Shown: positions 6,470-12,764 of the stretch, one piece after another
Numbering within the stretch: the stretch's first letter is position 1
Layout: each line of letters begins with the position of its first letter
NCBI GenBank assembly: GCA_002448395.1
Contig: DJXS01000059.1
Span: 1 to 19,310, forward strand
Origin: Lachnospiraceae bacterium UBA6998
GTDB lineage: Bacteria > Bacillota > Clostridia > Lachnospirales > Lachnospiraceae
Direction of reading: 5' to 3'
DNA: 19,310 nt
Position numbers and translations under genes: made by a program
Notes under the pieces: model-generated
What the model saw: only the letters and a program-made list of their open reading frames with translations
Told to the model about the DNA's origin: nothing
Databases searched by the model: none

Positions 6470-8290
6470 ATGGGCAAGAGTTTTTTTGTGAAGTCCCCGG
6501 AGACGGGTGCATGTTATTGCGGCAGGTGCGGCAAGAGGCAGCTTACAGACCTCTACAACATGCAGAAGCACGCACAGATATGCGATCCGCAGTTTGGTGT
6601 GAAAGATGAGGTTCTGGTTGTCGAGGAGGGACGCAGCTGGGGATATCGCCTTGAGAGCGCTCCCGGCGTATTGACGCTGTCCATCTGCGCACCGTTCCTG
6701 ACCCGGATCCGCGGGTTTAAGGATCGTTTCAGCGGAATGGAGTGGATGACGGTCTTTGCCGCGGAGTTTGCTGCGGGAACGAAGAACATCAGGATCCTCA
6801 GCAATGATACAGGGTATGATATGGAAGTTTTGCTGTCTTTGATCAGGGCAGACCGCATCATTCCGATCAGTTCAGTGCGAGACAGTGAAGTGATCCGGCA
6901 GGTGTTTCCATGCATTGATATCTACAGCCTGCAGATGTTTGCGCATATATATAAGTGCAAGGGCTTTACCGCGAATAAGCCTATTAAACCGGGGACAGAG
7001 AGCTGGCTGTTCGAGAAAACGCCCGGCAGCAAGGAGTGGAAGGAACTGGAGAAGCATCTGACACCGGAGCGCGGCAAAATACCGATCTACGCAGCTGTGT
7101 ATAAGCACAGAAATGATTCGTATATCCTGCAGGTGGTACTTAAGAAGGGACAGGAGAAAACTGTTTTTCTCTTTACGAGAGGATACTGCAGCTGCAGCCG
7201 CGAGGTAGATCTGAATGAGATCTTCCTGCAGCAGTATTATCTGGTGGGGAACGCGATGAAGGCCGTTGAGGCGTTCGACAAGGCTTATCCGGAATATCAT
7301 CTGGCGATGTACGCGAGGCGCTCGGAGAATATTTTGACCCCGCTTCTGGCGGCGGATTATCACACGGGAATGGAGTTGGCGGCGAAAGCAGGAGCGACGG
7401 CTATAGCTGAGAGCTACGACAAGCTTTCCGTATTTGAGAAATCCCCGCGCCTGTTTCACAATCTCAAGGATTTGTTCGGCTTATCGGTGCCGGTCCTGCG
7501 GGCGCTGCAGCGCGATCAGATAAACGACAGTGTGATGGCGCGGCTCAGGGAGATCTATGAGTATCAGCCTGCGTTTCTTCAGTTTGAGTCTTACACAGAT
7601 TCTATGATGGAGTTCTACATGCGCGGCAATGTCACACACAGAGGCGCGAACAGAGAGCGCGCGATCGATGGGATCGGAGCGCTGAACGACAAGCAGATCC
7701 TGCAGATTCTGCGCTATCTGGAGAAGCATCCCCTTGACGGGCATTACTATTGTGACTACATGAATGCCTGCGCGCAGTTAGGTGAGTATGTATATGGGAT
7801 CACGCCGAATATTCCCATCCGAGAGGCACATGACCGCGTGGTCTCGCGCATCAGGAACGACCAGGACTGGAATTCGAAGAGAAGGTTTGAATATGCTGTG
7901 AACAGTGAGGAGTATCTCCGGCTTGCGACCTGCTTAACTGAGGAGGACGAGGAGTTTTTTGACAAGGATCCATACATGGTGACAGCACCTGAAACCAGCG
8001 ATGACCTCTTTAGAGAGAGCGAGAGCATGCATAACTGTGTGCGTATTTACGTTTCCAGAGTCACTCGGCAGTCGTCGAGGATCTACTTCCTGCGCGAGAA
8101 GGAGAAGCCGGATAAGAGCTATGGCACGATCGAGGTGTCCGGCGATGGCAGCAGGCTCATTCAGGCCAAGGCGTTCGCTAACCGCAGACTGCCGGGAAAA
8201 GCGCAGAGGTTCGTGATCAAGTGGTGCAGATCTAAAAGGATCAGGATCGATACTGGGGATATCGCAAAGGTTCCTTACGAAATTTCATAG
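6470..8290 (+). CDS. PcfJ-like domain protein with N-terminal zinc-finger-like motif
   Basis: The protein has 606 residues. The ATG at 6470 is preferred because GAGGTG precedes it at a normal distance; an upstream in-frame TTG at 6419 lacks a site and falls by the leader hairpins. The N-terminus has a C2HC-type arrangement (C17, C20, H34, C38). The C-terminal 90 residues match the PcfJ signature: SMHNCVRIYV, FLREKEKPDKSYGTIEV, a strand ending in IQAKAFANR, then a helix to FVIKWC. The middle (about 45-500) is not recognised. PcfJ was named from the conjugative plasmid pCF10 and PcfJ-like proteins are common on mobile elements; their biochemical role is unknown. No PcfI, relaxase or other conjugation gene is visible here, so it is an orphan copy. 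It is followed by its own terminator. Confidence 0.8.
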   Translation: MGKSFFVKSPETGACYCGRCGKRQLTDLYNMQKHAQICDPQFGVKDEVLVVEEGRSWGYRLESAPGVLTLSICAPFLTRIRGFKDRFSGMEWMTVFAAEFAAGTKNIRILSNDTGYDMEVLLSLIRADRIIPISSVRDSEVIRQVFPCIDIYSLQMFAHIYKCKGFTANKPIKPGTESWLFEKTPGSKEWKELEKHLTPERGKIPIYAAVYKHRNDSYILQVVLKKGQEKTVFLFTRGYCSCSREVDLNEIFLQQYYLVGNAMKAVEAFDKAYPEYHLAMYARRSENILTPLLAADYHTGMELAAKAGATAIAESYDKLSVFEKSPRLFHNLKDLFGLSVPVLRALQRDQINDSVMARLREIYEYQPAFLQFESYTDSMMEFYMRGNVTHRGANRERAIDGIGALNDKQILQILRYLEKHPLDGHYYCDYMNACAQLGEYVYGITPNIPIREAHDRVVSRIRNDQDWNSKRRFEYAVNSEEYLRLATCLTEEDEEFFDKDPYMVTAPETSDDLFRESESMHNCVRIYVSRVTRQSSRIYFLREKEKPDKSYGTIEVSGDGSRLIQAKAFANRRLPGKAQRFVIKWCRSKRIRIDTGDIAKVPYEIS

Positions 8291-8294
8291 AATC

Positions 8295-8350
8295 ACGCCT
8301 TCCGATGCGATGATCATGATTGATTACCAGCATTGGGAGGCGTTTTATTT
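8295..8350 (+). terminator. Terminator after the PcfJ-like gene
   Basis: ACGCCTTCC (8295-8303) pairs with GGGAGGCGT (8335-8343) over nine pairs with one G-U, around a long loop with a possible ATGC/GCAT inner stem. A T-rich run follows. It begins five bases after the stop codon. Confidence 0.75.
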
Positions 8351-8359
8351 GTTTTATAT

Positions 8360-8590
8360 TTAGTCATATTCAATGGGAATATCGGTAGTTTCAGGTGATA
8401 CTTCTGAGTCCGTTTTCAGCAGTTCATCTGTTGAAACGCCAAAAAAAGCAGCAAATACTTTCAATTCTATATCGGTGACAAAGCGGTCACCGGACTCAAT
8501 TCTCTGAATCGCGTTTTTATCCAAATCAAGGCCCTTAAGGGACAGTTCTAATGAAGTACAAAATAGATGCGGCGACAGACCAAGGATCAT
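8360..8590 (-). pseudogene. XRE-type HTH regulator remnant (N-terminus missing)
   Basis: Reading from an in-frame ATG at 8590 gives 76 residues. They contain the second half of an XRE-family helix-turn-helix: KGLDLDKNAIQRIESG, then FVTDIELKVFAAFFGVSTDELL and an acidic tail. This block is typical of small clostridial XRE regulators in which the DNA-recognition helix precedes RIESG. The expected first helix and its LSQEEL-like second helix are not cleanly present: the frame upstream reads GLSPHLFCTSLELSLKG with apparent extra residues, and no ribosome binding site precedes the ATG. The frame stays open to 8686, but that part looks non-coding. I read it as a truncated or decayed gene; an unusual intact small regulator is possible. 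Confidence 0.5.
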
Positions 8591-8797
8591 ACCGAAAGAC
8601 AAATCAAGATAGCATTTTGACGTGCAAAAAAGAGGTACATATATTGTAAGCAACTGTTCCATAATCGATGCACAATTTCCAAACAATGATCCCGCTCAGA
8701 AGAACGGCGCTAAAACAAAATGGATGAATTATCGGGTTTGACTTTGGTTTCTTATAGTAGTAGTCAAGAAAGCTCTCGGCGTTCTGCATAATTCTTT
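8591..8797. other. Stretch without a supported gene
   Basis: AT-richer sequence between the XRE remnant and the DUF1284 fragment. Open frames here are short and lack recognisable domains; no promoter, repeat or hairpin stood out. It is probably residue of decayed genes. Confidence 0.5.
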
Positions 8798-8932
8798 TCA
8801 CTCACATTTACGATGGGATTTTGAGAGAAAGTCAGCGGTAATATTAAGAGAATCAGGAACGTCACTAAGTTTTATGGAAAGACTCGGAGATAATTTGAGT
8901 CGAATAAGTATTTCCACAAAACGGTCAAATAG
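8798..8932 (-). pseudogene. Partial duplicate of the DUF1284 C-terminus
   Basis: A minus-strand frame ending at 8798 encodes LFDRFVEILIRLKL...KLSDVPDSLNITADFL. This aligns with LFDRLVEEKLWRN...KLIGIPESLCITEDLI in the adjacent DUF1284 protein. The DNA also matches at the start of the copy: AAACGGTCAAATAG (8919-8932) against AAACGGTCAAACAG (9061-9074). The fragment lacks the N-terminal two thirds and the final cysteines, has no start, and overlaps the last bases of the intact gene. It is best read as a diverged tandem-duplication remnant. Confidence 0.65.
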
Positions 8933-9320
8933 AATTGTCACAGAGTTCCCGCCACTCACACCCCGGGCAGCAGGAGGCGATAAGATCTTCTGTGATGCAA
9001 AGGCTTTCCGGAATACCGATAAGTTTGGAGAGTGTATTCCGCCACAGTTTCTCCTCCACCAAACGGTCAAACAGGGCCGGTTTTTCGGAAGTGCATTGTC
9101 CATCCACACAGTTTGGGCAGTGCGCACATAGGTCATCTGCGCCGCTTACCAGTGTGATCGGAGTGAGGGGATTGGCGGTCAACTGTCTTTTGACAAGGGT
9201 CATGTGTTCGACGAATACTTCGCTGTAGCCGCGGCCGACAAAGGTCTGAAGACAGAGGAGATGGTGGGGGCGGAGGTGCAGCTCTGAGGTGCCGGTGCAC
9301 TGTGAAGAGTTTGCGCTCAT
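8925..9320 (-). CDS. DUF1284 domain protein
   Basis: The protein has 131 residues. The ATG at 9320 is supported by GAAAGGA nine to ten bases upstream. The hallmark LRPHHLLCLQTFVGRGYSEVFVEHM (about residues 16-40) identifies DUF1284, a small family of unknown function. Two cysteine clusters (C65, C68, C71, C76 and C117, C118, C121, C127) suggest metal or Fe-S binding, which is inference. It lies downstream of bioY on the same strand but is separated by a terminator hairpin, so it may be transcribed by read-through or from a weak promoter not clearly seen. The last few residues (DNSI) read into the start of the duplicated fragment and may replace the original C-terminus. Confidence 0.85.
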   Translation of the reverse strand: MSANSSQCTGTSELHLRPHHLLCLQTFVGRGYSEVFVEHMTLVKRQLTANPLTPITLVSGADDLCAHCPNCVDGQCTSEKPALFDRLVEEKLWRNTLSKLIGIPESLCITEDLIASCCPGCEWRELCDNSI

Positions 9321-9351
9321 TGGTGTATATTCCTTTCAATTCAGATGATGT

Positions 9352-9392
9352 AAAAGCCCTTCTCCGGCGTACAACCACCGGCGAAGGGCTTT
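9352..9392 (-). terminator. Terminator after bioY
   Basis: The arms AAAGCCCTT (9353-9361) and AAGGGCTTT (9384-9392) extend with C/G and CCGG/CCGG around one mismatch and a ten-base loop. On the minus strand the stem ends in TTTT. It lies about 80 bases after the bioY stop and 30 bases before the DUF1284 start. Confidence 0.75.
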
Positions 9393-9471
9393 ATGCATAT
9401 GCAGTATTAACGGCTGATACAATGATGACTGATAAAATGTCTTGGGGGAAGAAGCCTCCTGCATATGATCT

Positions 9472-10044
9472 TTACATAGCGCCCTGGCTCGCAGGGACAG
9501 CTTTCTTGAGCGCGACCTCGATGGGAGGGGCGACGAGCATGACTGCGATGATCTTGATGAGATCGCCGGGCAGGAAAGGGATGACGCAGGCTGCCAGAGA
9601 GGCGGCAAGGGTCATCTTGGTCTGGGCCATGAACCATGCGGTTCCGATTATGTAGAGAACTGCAGTGGCAAGGACCATGGAGACGAACATTACGGTATAT
9701 TTGCGAGCGCCGGATTCATTTCTGCCAAATTTGTGGTAGAGGAGACCCGCGACGAAAGCCATAGGGATGTATCCAATGATATAACCGCCTGTGACGCCGA
9801 GGGTAATGCCAATCCCTCCGGTCCAGCCGGCAAAGACGGGAACGCCGACGCTGCCGAGCAGTACATAGATAACCTGGCTGAGTCCTCCGAGTTTCGCGCC
9901 GAGGAGGATTCCCGAGAGGAGAACCGCAAAGGTCGCGAGAGAGATCGGGACTTCTCCTGCCAGAGGCACGGAGAGGGGAGCCAGTATGCAGGTAACTGCG
10001 GCGCAGAGGGCGCAGAGAACAAGATCGTGTGTTGTCATTTTCAT
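9472..10044 (-). CDS. bioY: Biotin transporter substrate-binding component BioY
   Basis: The protein has 190 residues. The ATG at 10044 is chosen because GGAGG stands 11 bases upstream; an in-frame extension to 10119 would cross the promoter and operator. It is a small hydrophobic protein with about six membrane segments and BioY-family motifs: GVPVFAGWTGGIG (67-79), GVTGGYIIGYI (83-93) and IPFLPGDLIK (155-164). BioY binds biotin as the S component of an energy-coupling-factor transporter; no EcfA or EcfT gene is visible here, so it probably shares a module encoded elsewhere. A BirA-type operator overlapping its promoter implies repression when biotin is plentiful. Confidence 0.95.
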   Translation of the reverse strand: MKMTTHDLVLCALCAAVTCILAPLSVPLAGEVPISLATFAVLLSGILLGAKLGGLSQVIYVLLGSVGVPVFAGWTGGIGITLGVTGGYIIGYIPMAFVAGLLYHKFGRNESGARKYTVMFVSMVLATAVLYIIGTAWFMAQTKMTLAASLAACVIPFLPGDLIKIIAVMLVAPPIEVALKKAVPASQGAM

Positions 10045-10056
10045 GATGCAGTAAAC

Positions 10057-10099
10057 CTCCGAATCGTTTGATGTCAATGAAATGGTAAACGATTCGGAG
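10057..10099 (-). promoter_or_regulatory. 13-bp inverted repeat flanking the bioY -10 box
   Basis: The perfect arms CTCCGAATCGTTT (10057-10069) and AAACGATTCGGAG (10087-10099) are separated by 17 bases. One arm lies between -10 and -35; the other covers the ribosome binding site region. Transcription would start near 10075, so only one arm would be in the RNA. That points to a DNA operator rather than an RNA hairpin. The regulator is unknown. Confidence 0.6.
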
Positions 10100-10110
10100 A
10101 GAATTGTCAA
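10082..10110 (-). promoter_or_regulatory. bioY promoter
   Basis: On the minus strand, -35 TTGACA (10105-10110), a 17-base spacer and -10 TACCAT (10082-10087). The -35 box is inside a BirA half-site. Confidence 0.75.
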
Positions 10111-10135
10111 CCAGAGCAAATAAAAAGGTTAACAA
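10104..10135. promoter_or_regulatory. BirA-type biotin operator
   Basis: The half-sites TTGTCAACC (10104-10112) and GGTTAACAA (10127-10135) are 14 bases apart. This agrees with the known bacterial BirA consensus, TTGTnAACC, about 14-16 bases, GGTTnACAA. One half-site contains the bioY -35 box, which fits repression by biotinyl-AMP-loaded BirA. The other half-site doubles as one arm of the aroK terminator. Confidence 0.8.
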
Positions 10136-10157
10136 ACGCGGGCGCGGTTGTTAACCT
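10121..10157 (-). terminator. Terminator after aroK
   Basis: On the minus strand AGGTTAACAA pairs with TTGTTAACCT (arms 10126-10135 and 10148-10157), with further CGC/GCG pairing inside after one mismatch, followed by a five-base T run. It lies 24 bases after the aroK stop. Confidence 0.85.
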
Positions 10158-10180
10158 CTGTAAAACCAAATATTTGTTAG

Positions 10181-10723
10181 TCAGACCTTTTCTAAAATCT
10201 CGTTTCCAATCTCTTCAACAGTCTTGCCATCCGTGTGAATGATGATATCCGCAGCGGCTTCGTATTTGGCCCGGCGGCTGTCCATGAGCCCTCGCACGAA
10301 GTCGATGTTTTTATTATTCTCCAGGAGAGGCCGGCTGTGATCCTCCTTGAGGCGATCGAGAATGGTTTGAGGATCGGCGGTCAAAAGAATGACACGGCCG
10401 ATCTTCTTCATTTCCACGACGTTGCGCTCGCGCATGGGAACGCCTCCGCCGCAGGAGAGGACCACGCCCTTGCGGGACTGCATCTCGACGAGAAGGGCGG
10501 TCTCAAGGTCGCGGAAGTACTCCTCGCCGTGCCTGTTGAAGATATCTGTGATGCTCATGCCTTCCCTCTGCGCGATGATCTGATCCATCTCGATGGCGTC
10601 CATGTTGTACTGCGCGTGGAAATAGTCGGATACAGTGGATTTACCGGTTCCCATGAAGCCAATCAGGACCAGGTTGCAGGGGATGGGACTGTGTTTTATG
10701 GTATAAACGTCTGCCTGCGCCAT
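10181..10723 (-). CDS. aroK: Shikimate kinase
   Basis: The protein has 180 residues, usual for the family. The ATG at 10723 has AAGGAG nine bases upstream. It phosphorylates shikimate to shikimate 3-phosphate with ATP in the cytosolic chorismate pathway. Visible motifs are the Walker A loop GFMGTGKST (22-30), MDQ with D47 at the shikimate-binding region (the first Asp of the usual D-x-D is E45), FR-x2-E (70-74), the CGGG block (91-94), the lid region with RPLL (131-134) and the adenine-region R-R-x-Y-x3-A-D near 150-159. It stands alone between a divergent promoter and its terminator; no other aromatic-pathway gene is nearby. Confidence 0.95.
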   Translation of the reverse strand: MAQADVYTIKHSPIPCNLVLIGFMGTGKSTVSDYFHAQYNMDAIEMDQIIAQREGMSITDIFNRHGEEYFRDLETALLVEMQSRKGVVLSCGGGVPMRERNVVEMKKIGRVILLTADPQTILDRLKEDHSRPLLENNKNIDFVRGLMDSRRAKYEAAADIIIHTDGKTVEEIGNEILEKV

Positions 10724-10744
10724 TTGCTTTACTCCTTTAAATCG

Positions 10745-10772
10745 TTAATATAACGAGTTGATAATAAGTCAA
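10745..10772 (-). promoter_or_regulatory. Putative aroK promoter
   Basis: On the minus strand, -35 TTGACT (10767-10772), a 16-base spacer and -10 TATTAA (10745-10750), just upstream of the aroK ribosome binding site. Confidence 0.5.
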
Positions 10773-10797
10773 ATCCGGCAAAAGTTCAACAGAAAAG

Positions 10798-10826
10798 TTC
10801 ACATCGGGGGTAAGCAATGGTAAACT
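10798..10826 (+). promoter_or_regulatory. Putative promoter of the phosphodiesterase operon
   Basis: -35 TTCACA (10798-10803), a 17-base spacer and -10 TAAACT (10821-10826), divergent from the aroK promoter. The predicted leader is about 60 bases. Confidence 0.45.
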
Positions 10827-10895
10827 ATTTTAGTGGCTTTGTTTTTGTTACGAACAGTGCAGCATAAAACTGCCGGGTGAATGAGGAATACGAAG

Positions 10896-12746
10896 ATGAA
10901 TGGAATAGTCAACTGGTTAAGGAGTATACTGCGCCCGTTTGGACTTCTCAGGGAAAATATAAAGAGCCTGATCGCTTTTGAGGTGATCTTCCGGATCCTC
11001 ACTTTTTTGGTGCTGTTTCCGCTCATGACCTGGGCGCAGAGGCTGTGGCTGATCGCCAATAAGACGAAAGTGATCGCATGGTACAACGTGATCACGTTTG
11101 TCAAAAACCCGATCACCTGGATCGTTTTCTTTTTTATGATCGTACTGCTGGTTGCCGCGGCGATGTTTGAACAGTTCGCGCTCTATGACACGCTGCATGC
11201 TTCCAAGTTCGGGCTCAGAAGGACGACAAGGCAGATTTTTTCATCAGGATTTGATATGTGTGTCGAGCGCCTGCGGCTGGAGAACTGGGGGTTTATTCCC
11301 TATGTGATTTTTGTCCTGCGCTTCGGTCCTGTATCAGATGTCTCCAGCATTACATCAGTGATCAGGATTCCGGGATTTATCATTGAAGATTTTCACAAGC
11401 ATCCATGGGAGATGTGGGTTTATACCGCGCTTGAATTTGTTGCGCTGTATTTCTTCCTGCGCTGGATCTTCGCGATCCCGATCATGATGGAGGAGGACGG
11501 CGTAAGCTTTTCCACAGCTTGCAGGAAGAGCGCCGCGATGACAAGAGGAAAGTATAAGTTCCGGGTCCTTTTCCTCGCTGTCGGATGGAATTTGCTGATC
11601 ACCGCTTTTTATTATATCGGCTCAGGTCTGATCGTTGTGGGGTGGTATCTGCTGTCGATGTGGGTGATCCCGGCGGAAACGGAACCTTTTCTCGAGTTCT
11701 TCCTTGAACGATTCATACCGACCAGTATTATCTTTTATATTTTCTTCCTCTGGGTTATGATTCCGCTGATCGCGGCAAGTTACCAGTCCGCTTATTATAA
11801 GAGAAAAGAGGACCTTGGAGAGGACCTGCTCCGCTACACTGAACCCCCTCACTTTTTTCACAGATATCCGATCCTCAAGGTCCTGGTTGTCGGTATTTGC
11901 GCCGTCTGCATCTTCTTCTCAGTGCCCAGAAGATATGCGCAGATTCGCTGGATCATGAACACGGATTACGGAACCCCGATGATCATGGCGCACCGCGGTT
12001 TCTCGTCGGCTGCACCTGAGAACACAATGCCGGCTTTCCAGAAGTGTATCGATGAGGACTTTTCGGCAGCGGAGCTGGATGTGCAGATGCTCGCGGACGG
12101 GACGATCATCGTGATGCACGATGACAATCTGGGGAGAACGACAGGACTGAACAAGAATGTCTGGGAAGTGACTTACGACGAGATCAAGGACCTGGATAAC
12201 GGGCGCTTTTTCAGTGAAGAATTCGCCGGGACGAAGATCCCCACTCTTGACGAGGTCATTAAACTCGCCGGAAGCGGCAAGGACAAGCTCTTCCTGAATA
12301 TTGAGATCAAGAGAAACGGCCACGACGAGGGAATCACGCAGAAGGTCGTTGATATCATTGTGGAGAACGATTATCTGTCAAACTGTGATATAACGTCGCA
12401 GGATTACCACACGCTGGAGGAGGTGCGCGCGATCAACCCGTCGGTGCTCACCGCCTATACCTCCGCGATCGGAATCGGCAATATTGAGACACTTGACGCG
12501 GCGGACATCATCAGCATTCAGGAAACATTTGCTACTTACGAAAACATCGAGCGGATCCACAACGCCGGAAAGCACGTCTTTGTCTGGACAGTCAATGAAA
12601 CGGATACTATGGAGAATCTTATCAGTCTCAACGTGGACGCGATCCTCACAAATGACCCGCGGTTATGCAAAGAAGTCATCGACGAGCATCAGGAAACCGC
12701 GATGGACGTGATCCGCAGAATACAATCGGCATTTTCGTTCCTGTAA
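10896..12746 (+). CDS. Membrane-anchored glycerophosphodiester phosphodiesterase
   Basis: The protein has 616 residues from the ATG at 10896, favoured because GAGGA lies eight bases upstream; an ATG at 10881 would add five residues. The N-terminal 345 residues hold several hydrophobic segments and correspond to the GPDPase membrane domain. The C-terminal domain is a GDPD TIM barrel with catalytic-type residues H366-R367 (AHRG), E375 (PENT), E393 and D395 (ELDVQ), H408 (VMHDD) and E470/K472 (IEIK). The family hydrolyses glycerophosphodiesters to glycerol 3-phosphate and an alcohol, here probably with membrane lipid or wall-polymer products near the membrane. The stop lies 18 bases before the radical SAM gene, suggesting co-transcription without an obvious functional link. 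Confidence 0.9.
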   Translation: MNGIVNWLRSILRPFGLLRENIKSLIAFEVIFRILTFLVLFPLMTWAQRLWLIANKTKVIAWYNVITFVKNPITWIVFFFMIVLLVAAAMFEQFALYDTLHASKFGLRRTTRQIFSSGFDMCVERLRLENWGFIPYVIFVLRFGPVSDVSSITSVIRIPGFIIEDFHKHPWEMWVYTALEFVALYFFLRWIFAIPIMMEEDGVSFSTACRKSAAMTRGKYKFRVLFLAVGWNLLITAFYYIGSGLIVVGWYLLSMWVIPAETEPFLEFFLERFIPTSIIFYIFFLWVMIPLIAASYQSAYYKRKEDLGEDLLRYTEPPHFFHRYPILKVLVVGICAVCIFFSVPRRYAQIRWIMNTDYGTPMIMAHRGFSSAAPENTMPAFQKCIDEDFSAAELDVQMLADGTIIVMHDDNLGRTTGLNKNVWEVTYDEIKDLDNGRFFSEEFAGTKIPTLDEVIKLAGSGKDKLFLNIEIKRNGHDEGITQKVVDIIVENDYLSNCDITSQDYHTLEEVRAINPSVLTAYTSAIGIGNIETLDAADIISIQETFATYENIERIHNAGKHVFVWTVNETDTMENLISLNVDAILTNDPRLCKEVIDEHQETAMDVIRRIQSAFSFL

Positions 12747-12764
12747 GCGGCATAGGAGGCAATT

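Noticed and set aside
8604..8801. A 65-codon minus-strand ORF with a hydrophobic stretch and a GTG start overlapping the stop of the DUF1284 fragment
   Set aside because: No ribosome binding site, no recognisable family, and it lies in a region of decayed genes; chance ORF is more likely.
9302..9655. Plus-strand ORF opposite DUF1284 and bioY
   Set aside because: It crosses a terminator hairpin and overlaps two well-supported minus-strand genes.
10235..10753. Long plus-strand ORF opposite aroK
   Set aside because: Antisense shadow of a highly conserved gene, with no family signature.
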